Positions 25,149 to 32,827 of a DNA stretch of 64,000 nt are shown here, piece by piece (the first letter of the stretch is position 1; each line of letters starts with the position of its first letter). The DNA comes from Arcobacteraceae bacterium (GTDB taxonomy: Bacteria; Campylobacterota; Campylobacteria; Campylobacterales; Arcobacteraceae): assembly GCA_021107755.1 (NCBI GenBank), contig JAIOSF010000023.1, positions 62,001 through 126,000 of the forward strand, given 5' to 3'. The notes beneath the pieces were generated by a model. It saw only the letters and a program-made list of their open reading frames with translations. It was not told the DNA's origin and did no database searches. The position numbers and the translations under genes are program-made.

Positions 25149-27005
25149 TTAACTATTATCTCTCTTACTTGATGGTAATCGTAACATAAAACATGCACCC
25201 TTATCAATATTTTTTACTTGAATATTTCCATTGAATTTTTCTATTATTAGTTTAGATAAATAAAGTCCTACACCTGTACCATTTGAACCTTTTGTAGTAA
25301 AGTTTGCATCAAATATATTTGTTATAATCTCTTTTGGTATACCTCCAGCATTATCAATGATTTCCATATAAATATTATCTTCAATTTGTTCAACATTTAT
25401 TACAATAGCTCTAGTTTTTATCTTGTTTTCAACAAAGGAATCTTTTGCATTATTTATCAAATTTATCAAAATATGTTTAAACTCATTTTTTATTGCATCT
25501 ATTGCTACACTCTCATCACACTTTACCTCAATTTGAATCAGGTGACTTAAAATATCATCTTTTAAAAGATGCAATACAGACTCTAATGCTTCTTTGAGAT
25601 AAAATGTTTCAATAATCTTATCAGGTCTTAAAAAACCACGAAACTCATCAAGTGTATTTATCATATGCTCTAGTTGTACTAAAGAACTTTTCTGATATAT
25701 TTTAATATACTCTTTATTGATATGATTATCATTCATATCATATTCAAGCATATCTATTTTCATTTTTAAAACACTAATGGGCTGTTTCCATTGATGGGCT
25801 ATAGCATCAACCATCTCTCCCATAGAGGCTAATTTTGATTGGTGTAACATTATTTTATGACTATGAGTTAGCTTCTCAACAGAAATACGAACTTTTTCTT
25901 CTAAGTTTTCAGTTAATCCTTTAATCGATATACCCATTTGTAAAATATCAAAAAGTAAACTCTTTAACTCATCTTTTGAGTTTTCTAACTCTTTTGTATC
26001 AAGTTGTTTTAAAACATCAAAATTCTTTCTTTTTAGATTATCTGCTATCTCTTTTATAATACTAATTTCCTCTTTTATATATACTATTTTACCTTTTAAA
26101 ATTAGATACAATAAAACAGAAACAGCTATTACTAAAAAAAGATTTTTTAACATAGTTTGATAAAAGCTAGTATAAAGCTTTTCCATACTATTTAAAGTAC
26201 AAAGATAGGCGATATTTTTATTTTGAAAATCTTTTATTTTGATAATATTTAAGAAATATCTTTTTGAATCAATTTCAATAGTTTGTATTTTTTTTGAAAA
26301 GTCTATATTGTGTATTTTGTTTGGATTGAGCTTAAAAGTATGTTCTGCTAAGATATATTGACCAACTATTTTTTTGTTTTGTATAAAAGCTTTATAAGAA
26401 CTATTAGTTAAAGCTTGTGCAGCGTCTTTTGAATAAACTAAAAAACTATTCAAGGAGGTAGTGTTTTTCATTTTCATAGGAAAAGAATCTATTTTTTTTC
26501 CAACAGATAATCCACCTAGTACATCTCCTTTATTTGACATTATAGGGTATGTTGCACGAAGTCCTACATAGTTACTACAAAAAAGAGTATGAAAACTATC
26601 TGTTCCTTTTGAAATACTCCAGCTTATATCACATCTTGAAGTAGTTGTGGTATCTTTATTTTCCGCAAAATTTATAAAAGTATCACTCTCTTTTGTAAAA
26701 AAATGTATCTCATTTAGTAAATTTTCTTTGTGAGCTTTGTCCCAAAAATTTGTAAAACTTGTTTTAATGATATTTGAATCATTTCTAATATAAGAATCTT
26801 GCACAATTGAGTCTTTGGAAAGTAAGAGTGCTATTGTTCTTAAAGAGTCATATTCGGAATTTACAATTGTTTGATATATCTCATTGTTTTTATTATAAAT
26901 AGTCTCTTTTTCTTGATTTAATGTTATAAAAAAATTTGACACCTCATTGGTAAAGAAAAATAATATTGCCATGGCAAATACTAAAATAATCATCTTTTTT
27001 TGCAT
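25149..27005 (-). CDS. Cache-domain membrane histidine kinase
   Basis: The 618-residue kinase has a first membrane helix (5-28), a large periplasmic Cache-type domain (about 35-280; EYDSLRTIALLLSKDSIVQDSY, DISWSISKG, ATYPIMSNKGDVLGGLSVGKKID), a second helix (287-304), a coiled linker, the H-box DAIAHQWKQPISVLK with His404, NLINNAKDSF, and the ATPase glycines NAGGIPKE and NGTGVGLYLSK. The HQWKQP phosphoacceptor motif is the type common in Campylobacterota sensors. It has no regulator beside it on its own strand. It is divergent from the P460 cytochrome and the response regulator at 28094, which is its most likely partner besides that regulator's own kinase. Confidence 0.92.
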   Translation of the reverse strand: MQKKMIILVFAMAILFFFTNEVSNFFITLNQEKETIYNKNNEIYQTIVNSEYDSLRTIALLLSKDSIVQDSYIRNDSNIIKTSFTNFWDKAHKENLLNEIHFFTKESDTFINFAENKDTTTTSRCDISWSISKGTDSFHTLFCSNYVGLRATYPIMSNKGDVLGGLSVGKKIDSFPMKMKNTTSLNSFLVYSKDAAQALTNSSYKAFIQNKKIVGQYILAEHTFKLNPNKIHNIDFSKKIQTIEIDSKRYFLNIIKIKDFQNKNIAYLCTLNSMEKLYTSFYQTMLKNLFLVIAVSVLLYLILKGKIVYIKEEISIIKEIADNLKRKNFDVLKQLDTKELENSKDELKSLLFDILQMGISIKGLTENLEEKVRISVEKLTHSHKIMLHQSKLASMGEMVDAIAHQWKQPISVLKMKIDMLEYDMNDNHINKEYIKIYQKSSLVQLEHMINTLDEFRGFLRPDKIIETFYLKEALESVLHLLKDDILSHLIQIEVKCDESVAIDAIKNEFKHILINLINNAKDSFVENKIKTRAIVINVEQIEDNIYMEIIDNAGGIPKEIITNIFDANFTTKGSNGTGVGLYLSKLIIEKFNGNIQVKNIDKGACFMLRLPSSKRDNS

Positions 27006-27036
27006 TTTGACCCCTTTTTCTTATATTAATATATAT

Positions 27037-27110
27037 TTATGGAGATTGTATGAAGAAAAAAGTATTACAATTTATCTCTATTTTTTCTAATCTCCATACA
27101 ATCTCCATAA
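27037..27110. promoter_or_regulatory. OmpR-type repeat array between the kinase and the P460 operon
   Basis: TTATGGAGATTGTATG (27037-27052) and CATACAATCTCCATAA (27095-27110) are exact 16-base inverted repeats 42 bases apart. The right arm holds two tandem 11-base copies (AATCTCCATAC at 27089, AATCTCCATAA at 27100), and the left arm a degenerate second copy (GTATGAAGAAA at 27048). An 11-base period of direct repeats is the usual geometry of OmpR-family binding sites. Confidence 0.7.
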
Positions 27111-27154
27111 ACAAATTTTATACTTCTCTTACATTTAAATCAAAAGGAGAAAAA

Positions 27155-27685
27155 ATGAAAAAGTTTAAAAAAGTGTTACTAGGTGTTATGGCATGTGGAG
27201 TGTTATTAAGTGGGTCAGATGTATATCTAAGTGATAATACAAAAGTACCAAATCTAAAGATGAAAGATACAGGATTGTCTTTTAAAGAGATTGAAGGGTA
27301 TCAAAACTATCAAATAGTTGCATCACATTTTCGAAAAGATAAAAATGAAATCAGATATATTTTAGCAAATCCAGTTGCTTATAATGCAATAAGAGCAGAA
27401 AAATCAGAAATGCCACAAGGGAGTAAAATAGTAAAAATTGGTTGGAATGTAAACGATATGGGGTCTTTCCCAGCAGCACTTGAAGCAAACAAAATTGAAC
27501 GAGTTGAGTATATGATAAAAGATAAAACAAAACATACTGAATCTGATGGTTGGGGATATGCAAGATTTGTTAAAAAAGATGGTCAATATAAAGCTTGGGG
27601 TGGTGATCCTAAAAGTTGTGTAAGTTGTCATGCTGTTGTTAAATCAAACGATGCTGTATTTACTAAATTTCAAAGAATGTTTTAA
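27155..27685 (+). CDS. Periplasmic cytochrome P460-family heme protein
   Basis: From the ATG at 27155 behind AAAGGAG the protein is 176 residues with a signal peptide (KVLLGVMACGVLLSGSDVYL) and a single heme-binding motif CVSCH at 155-159 near the C-terminus, the layout of P460/cytochrome c'-beta proteins. Its GWGYARFVKKDGQYKAWGGDPKSCVSCH ending is typical of the family. Such proteins bind NO or oxidise hydroxylamine, or serve as gas sensors; the crosslinking lysine cannot be confirmed. It heads an operon with a lipoprotein and a two-component system. An upstream in-frame start at 27050 would place the regulatory repeat inside the gene, so it is rejected. Confidence 0.82.
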   Translation: MKKFKKVLLGVMACGVLLSGSDVYLSDNTKVPNLKMKDTGLSFKEIEGYQNYQIVASHFRKDKNEIRYILANPVAYNAIRAEKSEMPQGSKIVKIGWNVNDMGSFPAALEANKIERVEYMIKDKTKHTESDGWGYARFVKKDGQYKAWGGDPKSCVSCHAVVKSNDAVFTKFQRMF

Positions 27686-27698
27686 AAAGGAAAAATAT

Positions 27699-28088
27699 AT
27701 GAAAACAAAATTAATACTAGGAACAGTTACAATAGCTATGTTGCTATTTAGTGGATGTACTGCATCAAATGAAAATGTAAATACAAGTAAAGCATCATAT
27801 CTAAGTGATAAGAGTGGGATGACACTGTATACATTTGATAAAGATACAAAAAATAAATCAAATTGTTATAATGGTTGTGAAGCGAAATGGCCTGTACTAT
27901 ATACTGATGCTTCAAGTTTAAATTTACCAAATGGTATAAACTTAGATGATTTTGGTACAATAACAAGAAACAATGGTGCAAAACAAACAACATATAAATC
28001 ACAACCTTTGTATTATTTCTTTAAAGATACAAATGTAAATGATAAAAAAGGTGATGGTGTAAAAGGTGTGTGGCATATCATAAAGTAA
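27699..28088 (+). CDS. Lipoprotein with Yx(FWY)xxD secreted repeat (COG4315-like)
   Basis: The protein is 129 residues starting at 27699 behind AAAAAGGAA. A lipobox (AMLLFSGC, Cys20) makes it a lipoprotein. The mature part contains a conserved motif (TLYTFDKDTKN) followed by CYNGCEAKWPVL and a second copy-like stretch (QPLYYFFKDTNVNDKKGDG), ending in GVWHIIK, matching the predicted lipoproteins with a Yx(FWY)xxD motif. Their role is unknown but they often accompany periplasmic electron-transfer genes. Here the gene sits between a P460 cytochrome and a response regulator. Confidence 0.85.
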   Translation: MKTKLILGTVTIAMLLFSGCTASNENVNTSKASYLSDKSGMTLYTFDKDTKNKSNCYNGCEAKWPVLYTDASSLNLPNGINLDDFGTITRNNGAKQTTYKSQPLYYFFKDTNVNDKKGDGVKGVWHIIK

Positions 28089-28093
28089 TTAAA

Positions 28094-28777
28094 ATGAAAA
28101 AAAGTATTTTAATAGTTGAAGATGAAGAAACTATTGTAAGCTTAATAAAAAACCGTCTTAATAGTGATATTTACAATGTAGATATCGCTTATGATGGGAA
28201 AGAAGCTATATCAAAAATACTAGCTAACTCTTATGATTTAATTACTTTAGATATTATGCTCCCTTTTCTTGATGGCTTTGAGGTATGTAAAAAAATAAGA
28301 AACAAATCACAAAAAACTTTGATTGTTATGATTAGTGCCTTAGACACAGTGGAATTTAAGCAAAAAGGTTATGATTTTGGGATTGATGATTATATTGCTA
28401 AACCTTTTTCAGCAAAAGAGTTAGCAATAAAAATCCACTCTTTACTAAAAAGAAGAGAAGAGATAAGTTCTTTAAAAGTAAAGTCTATCTCAAATATTAT
28501 CTTAAATGAAGACTCCAAAGATATAATTATAAATGGCTATAATATAGAACTTACAGCTAGTGAATATCTAATATTATCAACATTAATTATAAATAAAAAT
28601 AGAGTTTATTCAAGACAAGAATTGGCACAACTCATCTATGATAACTATTTTGGTACAATAGATGAACAAGGGATAAATAGTCATATTTATCATATTCGAG
28701 AGAAGATAAAACAATTTTATGATAAAGATATTATAAAAACAGTAAGAGGTATGGGATATAAAATATATGAAAATTAA
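28094..28777 (+). CDS. OmpR-family response regulator
   Basis: The protein is 227 residues: a receiver with acid pocket ED at 9-10, phospho-acceptor Asp53 in LITLDIMLPFLDG and the KPFSAKEL lysine, then a winged helix (ELTASEYLILSTLIINKNRVYSRQELA, ending in KTVRGMGYKIYEN). The ATG at 28094 lies 5 bases after the lipoprotein stop with no strong ribosome site, so translation is probably coupled. It overlaps the kinase gene by 11 bases. It is the obvious candidate to bind the repeat array at 27037-27110 and control its own operon. Confidence 0.94.
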   Translation: MKKSILIVEDEETIVSLIKNRLNSDIYNVDIAYDGKEAISKILANSYDLITLDIMLPFLDGFEVCKKIRNKSQKTLIVMISALDTVEFKQKGYDFGIDDYIAKPFSAKELAIKIHSLLKRREEISSLKVKSISNIILNEDSKDIIINGYNIELTASEYLILSTLIINKNRVYSRQELAQLIYDNYFGTIDEQGINSHIYHIREKIKQFYDKDIIKTVRGMGYKIYEN

Positions 28778-29786
28778 ACCGTTTATTATACTAATATATA
28801 CAATTGCAGGACTTCTTATATCTGCACTTAGTGCATTTATGACTTTTATGATTATAGGAACTCCAATAGGTTCTAAGATGTTTTTACAAATTATACTAGC
28901 TATTGTGTTTGTATTGCCTATTATTATAACAATCAGCTACTTTTTTGGAAAATACTTATCAAAAAAATTCAACTTTATAGAATATAGGTTAGAAAATATA
29001 AAACAAGAAGAATTTAATGAAAATACTGAACAAAATTTTATCATAGAGATAAATGAGATAAATCAAAATATGAACTTCGTATCAAATAGATTAGATAATT
29101 TGATATCTGATTTAAAACAAAAAAATCAAAATCTATCTGACCTATTAATCTCAATGGCACATGATGTAAAAACTCCTATTACTATACTCCATGGCTATAT
29201 AGAAGAGATAGAAGATGGTTTGGTAAAAAAAGAAGATTTACCGAAAATTTTACATAACATGAAACAAGAGGTAAACTTTTTAAATGAACTAACTGTTGAT
29301 ATGCTTGAGTTTATCTCCTCTATGCACAATCATAAAATAAAAGAAAAAATCATGCTATATCCTTTTATTGAACATGAGATATTTACACTTATTGAAAATA
29401 AAAAAGAGTTGCAATATATAAATTCTATCGATAAAGAATTTAGTATTATTTTTAATAAAATGGATTTAAAAAAAATCTTTCTAAATATTCTTACAAATGC
29501 TTCAAAATATACCCATAATGGCTATATAAAAATAGAAATCTCAAATGATACAATTATCTTTGAAAATAATGGAGAAGAGATAAAAAAAGAGTTTCAAGAG
29601 AAAGTATTTGAACCATTCTTTACAATCTCAAAAAGTAAAAATAGAAAAACTTCAGGCTTTGGACTAGGATTATCTATTGTAAAGAATTTAGCAAAAAACA
29701 ATGATTATAACTGTTATTTAAAATCAAGTACAAAAGAAAAAACTATCTTTTGCCTTAAAAAAATTGCAATGGCTGATAAATACTAG
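28767..29786 (+). CDS. Sensor histidine kinase, partner of 28094-28777
   Basis: The 339-residue kinase has two closely spaced membrane helices (6-29 and 40-60) with almost no periplasmic loop, so it must sense something within the membrane or through another protein such as the P460 cytochrome or the lipoprotein. It has the H-box ISMAHDVKTPITILHG (His132), the N-box FLNILTNASKYT and the G-box FGLGLSIVKNLAK. The start overlaps the response regulator end by 11 bases, exactly the overlap of the 7421 kinase with its regulator. Confidence 0.92.
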   Translation: MKIKPFIILIYTIAGLLISALSAFMTFMIIGTPIGSKMFLQIILAIVFVLPIIITISYFFGKYLSKKFNFIEYRLENIKQEEFNENTEQNFIIEINEINQNMNFVSNRLDNLISDLKQKNQNLSDLLISMAHDVKTPITILHGYIEEIEDGLVKKEDLPKILHNMKQEVNFLNELTVDMLEFISSMHNHKIKEKIMLYPFIEHEIFTLIENKKELQYINSIDKEFSIIFNKMDLKKIFLNILTNASKYTHNGYIKIEISNDTIIFENNGEEIKKEFQEKVFEPFFTISKSKNRKTSGFGLGLSIVKNLAKNNDYNCYLKSSTKEKTIFCLKKIAMADKY

Positions 29787-29827
29787 TTCTAAATAAAAAA
29801 ATATTTGCTTTTTAAAACCTATTTATG

Positions 29828-29854
29828 TATAATCATTCATATAATTATATGAAT
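29828..29854 (+). promoter_or_regulatory. Promoter and operator of the toxin-antitoxin module
   Basis: A TATAAT -10 box (29828-29833) is followed at once by the perfect 20-bp palindrome ATTCATATAATTATATGAAT (29835-29854), just upstream of the antitoxin ribosome site AAAGG. This is the usual site of antitoxin autorepression. Confidence 0.7.
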
Positions 29855-29865
29855 AAAGGTTAATC

Positions 29866-30093
29866 ATGCAAAAAATAAGAAGTACATTTACCGTATCAGA
29901 TTTTATTATCGATGAGTTAAATAGTGTGTCACAAGAGTTAAATGAGAAAAAATCGCATATAGTAGAAAAAGCACTCAGTATGTATTTTGACGCAATAGAT
30001 GAAAGACTTTCAGACCAAAGGCTTAAAAACCTAGAGGATAAAAAAGAGAGGCTAATTCCTGCAAGTGAAGTTTTCAAAGAGTTAGGTTTGTAA
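29866..30093 (+). CDS. Ribbon-helix-helix antitoxin
   Basis: This 75-residue protein begins with a short beta strand and two helices (RSTFTVSDFIIDELNSVSQELNEKKSHIVEKALSMYF), the ribbon-helix-helix pattern of CopG/ParD-like antitoxins. Its acidic, Glu/Lys-rich C-terminus (RLKNLEDKKERLIPASEVFKELGL) is the usual toxin-neutralising tail. It precedes the RelE/ParE gene by 3 bases. The palindrome upstream probably binds its N-terminal domain. Confidence 0.88.
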   Translation: MQKIRSTFTVSDFIIDELNSVSQELNEKKSHIVEKALSMYFDAIDERLSDQRLKNLEDKKERLIPASEVFKELGL

Positions 30094-30096
30094 TAT

Positions 30097-30357
30097 ATGT
30101 ACGAACTCCACTTTTTAAACAGTGCGAAAAAAGAGTTCGCCAAACTAGACTCTGTGGCTCAAAAAATCATCAAAGAAAAACTTCTCCTGCTTGTCACAAA
30201 TCCAGACACTTTAAAAAACAATATCAAAGCCCTCAAAGGGGAATACAAAGGAAAATTTCGCCTTCGTATCAACCAATATAGAGTTGTTTTTCAGGTTAAA
30301 GATGAAGAACTTATTATTATCGTTGTTCGTATTGGACATAGGAAAGAGGTGTATTGA
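30097..30357 (+). CDS. RelE/ParE-family toxin
   Basis: The 86-residue protein matches the RelE/ParE fold: YELHFLNSAKKEFAKLDSVAQKIIKEKL at the N-terminus, then LKGEYKGKFRLRINQYRVVFQV and IIIVVRIGHRKEVY at the end. The central RLRINQYRVVF and terminal GHRKEVY are the usual RelE-type RNase/ribosome-binding positions, suggesting mRNA cleavage on the ribosome rather than gyrase inhibition (inference). The stop shares its last base with the start of the next gene, an unusual extension of the module. Confidence 0.92.
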   Translation: MYELHFLNSAKKEFAKLDSVAQKIIKEKLLLLVTNPDTLKNNIKALKGEYKGKFRLRINQYRVVFQVKDEELIIIVVRIGHRKEVY

Positions 30358-31736
30358 TGGGGAAATGTAGTATAGAAAATTGTGAAAATAAGTGTTTTGA
30401 GCGAGAAGATAAGTGTATTTTACATTGTGAAAAAGATCAAAAAAATGGCTGGTACACATTTGATAAAGATAATAAAACAGTGTGGGAGCCAGAAAAAGTA
30501 AAATTGTTTTGGAGAGAGATTAGAAATATCATATCTGATTCACAAGGTAGACTTTCTAAATTTCTTCCTATTCCATTCAATAATATTGTTTTTCCAAAAT
30601 TTGAAGGGAATGGATTATCTAGTAATGTGTTAGATTATGAAGATTCATTTTTTAAAAAAGAAGGAGAAGAAAAAAAGTTTACTCAAAAGGTTGATTTTAA
30701 TAGTTGTACATTTTTAGATAGTGTGGATTTCACAAATATTCAATTTAAAAAAGATATAGTATTTTCTAAATGTATTTTAAAAGATGAAATAAAATTTAAA
30801 AGACAACAAGATATTAGAATTTCATTTTTAGCATGCCCTGAAATTGAAAGTTTAGATTTCTCAAAAATTGTTTTTGAACAAAAAGTTGAAATCAAAGAAT
30901 GTACAATAAATAGTTGTAATTTTGAAGATACACGATTTAAAGATTTTTGTGATTTTGAAGAAAGTACATTTAATGCAATAAAATTTAAAAATACTGTTTT
31001 TGAAAAGTTAGTAACTTTTCAAAAAACAAAATTTACCGAAAATGTAGATTTTTATTATGTAACCTTTAAAACTCATTCTATATTTAAAAATACGATTTTT
31101 GAAAAAACTGTAAATTTTGAAAATACTCTTTTTGAAGTTGATGGAAGTTTTTATGGAATACGTTCAAAAGAAGATATGGTTGTGGCAAACCGTGAAACAG
31201 CTAGAATCATCAAAAACTCTTTTGAACAACAAAACAATATCATCGAAGCCAATAGGTTTTATGCTTTGGAGATGAAAAAACGAGAAAAAGAATTAAAATT
31301 ATTTAAAAATCCTTTCGAGTGGATAGTTTTTAAACTTCATGGGATTTCATCAGACCATTCTCAAAGTTGGTTTTTAGCGTTAGTTTGGATATTTATTATA
31401 TCTATTATTTTTAGTATTTATAAAGAAAATATCACACTTAATAAAGACTTATTGCAAGTAAGTATGTTAGTTGGTGTTATCTCTTCGATATTTTTATATT
31501 GTATTAGAGAATTAAAATATATGAAACATATATTTTCTTTCTTAATCTTAATACTACTTTTTATAAATTATTTTTATGTAGTAGATAATCCTTTAGATTG
31601 TTTAGCAAAGAATCTAAGTATTTTAGTTAAATTTGACAATGCACTCACTTTCTATGAATTATTCTTTAAAATCACAATAGCCTACCTAATCTACCAATTC
31701 ATAGTCTCGGTAAGACAAAACACAAGAAGAAAGTAA
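30357..31736 (+). CDS. Pentapeptide-repeat-like protein with N-terminal Cys cluster and C-terminal membrane helices
   Basis: Starting at the ATG that overlaps the toxin stop (GAGG upstream), the protein is 459 residues. Residues 3-25 carry six Cys/His-type positions (CSIENCENKCFEREDKCILHC) that could bind zinc. Residues about 105-265 repeat with Phe every five residues (VDFNSCTFLDSVDFTNIQF, CNFEDTRFKDFCDFEESTF), the mark of a pentapeptide right-handed beta-helix. The C-terminal third has about four hydrophobic helices. Similar proteins are of unknown function. Coupling to the toxin gene might be accidental or might make it a third module member. Confidence 0.75.
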   Translation: MGKCSIENCENKCFEREDKCILHCEKDQKNGWYTFDKDNKTVWEPEKVKLFWREIRNIISDSQGRLSKFLPIPFNNIVFPKFEGNGLSSNVLDYEDSFFKKEGEEKKFTQKVDFNSCTFLDSVDFTNIQFKKDIVFSKCILKDEIKFKRQQDIRISFLACPEIESLDFSKIVFEQKVEIKECTINSCNFEDTRFKDFCDFEESTFNAIKFKNTVFEKLVTFQKTKFTENVDFYYVTFKTHSIFKNTIFEKTVNFENTLFEVDGSFYGIRSKEDMVVANRETARIIKNSFEQQNNIIEANRFYALEMKKREKELKLFKNPFEWIVFKLHGISSDHSQSWFLALVWIFIISIIFSIYKENITLNKDLLQVSMLVGVISSIFLYCIRELKYMKHIFSFLILILLFINYFYVVDNPLDCLAKNLSILVKFDNALTFYELFFKITIAYLIYQFIVSVRQNTRRK

Positions 31737-31748
31737 AATTACTTTCTT
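31727..31748 (+). terminator. Terminator at the end of the pentapeptide-like gene
   Basis: AAGAAAGTAA and TTACTTTCTT form a perfect 10-bp stem across the stop codon with a 2-base gap between arms, so the effective loop needs one or two pairs to open. The trailing TTGG is not a U-tract. Confidence 0.5.
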
Positions 31749-31769
31749 TGGAATGACCAAAACACCCTA

Positions 31770-31783
31770 GGCATACTTCTTGC
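31770..31783 (+). promoter_or_regulatory. Sigma-54 promoter of the MoxR/VWA operon
   Basis: TAGGCATACTTCTTGCAT has GG (31770-31771) and GC (31782-31783) exactly 10 bases apart, with the GGNAYA-N4-TTGCA form shared by three other sites in the window. It lies 30 bases before the ATG, leaving room for a leader with AAGGAG. Confidence 0.75.
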
Positions 31784-31813
31784 ATAAGCTTTACAAACCA
31801 AGGAGAAATATAA

Positions 31814-32815
31814 ATGAATCCAAGCAAAGCAAAAAGATCAATAGACCACTTAACAAAAAGAAAAGTACCAGTATTTTTATGGGGATCTCCAGGAATTGGA
31901 AAGTCTTCAATCGTAGCACAAATAGCTCGTGATAGAGATATAGGTTTTATAGATTTACGGCTTTCCCTTTTAGACCCTACAGATTTAAGAGGTATCCCAT
32001 TTTTTGATAGTGCTGATAATAGTGCTGTTTGGGCAAAAGCTTCATTTTTACCTGATGGAAGTACTAAAGAGGGGATTTTGTTTTTAGATGAGTTAAATAC
32101 AGCAGCTCCTATGGTGCAAGCTAGTGCTTATCAGCTAATCCTTGATAGAAAAATAGGAGAATATACTCTCCCTGATGGTTGGGCTATAGTTGCAGCTGGA
32201 AATCGTGAGAGTGATAGAGGTGTTGTATTTCGTATGGCTTCACCTTTGGCAAACAGATTTGTTCACCTTGATATGGAAGTTGATTTAGAGGTTTGGCAAG
32301 CTTGGGCAAAAACTACAAATATTGACCCTACTATCATTGCTTTTAGTTCATACAGACCTGATGCTCTTTTTGCATTTAATACTCAAAATGACTCCAAAGC
32401 ATTTGCAACTCCAAGAACTTGGGAATATGTAAATGAGATACTTGCATCTGTTCCTGATGATGATTTACTCATGGATATGGTTAGTGGTGCTATTGGACAA
32501 GAACTTGCTGCATCATTTTTAGGGTTTAGAAGTGTTGCTTCAAGCTTACCAGATATTGATAAAATTTTAGATGGGACTAGTACCGATGTACCAAACGAAA
32601 CCTCTGCACTTCATATACTTTGTACTTCACTTACTATGAAAATAGATGATGAGACAAGAGCTTCAGAGCTTGATAATCTTTTAAGATACACTCTCAATCT
32701 TCCAGGGGAATTTGCAGTGATGATAGTACAAGATTTACGAAGCCGAGATATTGGACTTGATTATATAAAAAGTTGGCCTTTGTGGATGAGAAAGTTTAAC
32801 TCTCTTTTACACTAA
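31814..32815 (+). CDS. MoxR-type AAA+ ATPase
   Basis: The 333-residue protein has Walker A GSPGIGKSS, a Walker B strand GILFLDELNTA, and a sensor-I stretch WAIVAAGNRESD, the signatures of the MoxR branch of AAA+ ATPases. MoxR proteins act as chaperones that insert cofactors or metals into, or activate, partner complexes together with a VWA-domain protein encoded next to them. That partner follows 12 bases later. The start has AAGGAG. A sigma-54 promoter lies directly upstream. Confidence 0.9.
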   Translation: MNPSKAKRSIDHLTKRKVPVFLWGSPGIGKSSIVAQIARDRDIGFIDLRLSLLDPTDLRGIPFFDSADNSAVWAKASFLPDGSTKEGILFLDELNTAAPMVQASAYQLILDRKIGEYTLPDGWAIVAAGNRESDRGVVFRMASPLANRFVHLDMEVDLEVWQAWAKTTNIDPTIIAFSSYRPDALFAFNTQNDSKAFATPRTWEYVNEILASVPDDDLLMDMVSGAIGQELAASFLGFRSVASSLPDIDKILDGTSTDVPNETSALHILCTSLTMKIDDETRASELDNLLRYTLNLPGEFAVMIVQDLRSRDIGLDYIKSWPLWMRKFNSLLH

Positions 32816-32827
32816 AGAGGTATAACT

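Noticed and set aside
27050-27154. Upstream start for the P460 cytochrome
   Set aside because: It would place the 16-base regulatory inverted repeat inside the gene and move the signal peptide inward; the ATG at 27155 has AAAGGAG and a normal signal peptide.
27748-28002. Minus-strand frame opposite the P460-operon lipoprotein
   Set aside because: The plus frame has a lipobox and conserved motif; the minus frame is a Tyr/His/Leu-rich shadow.
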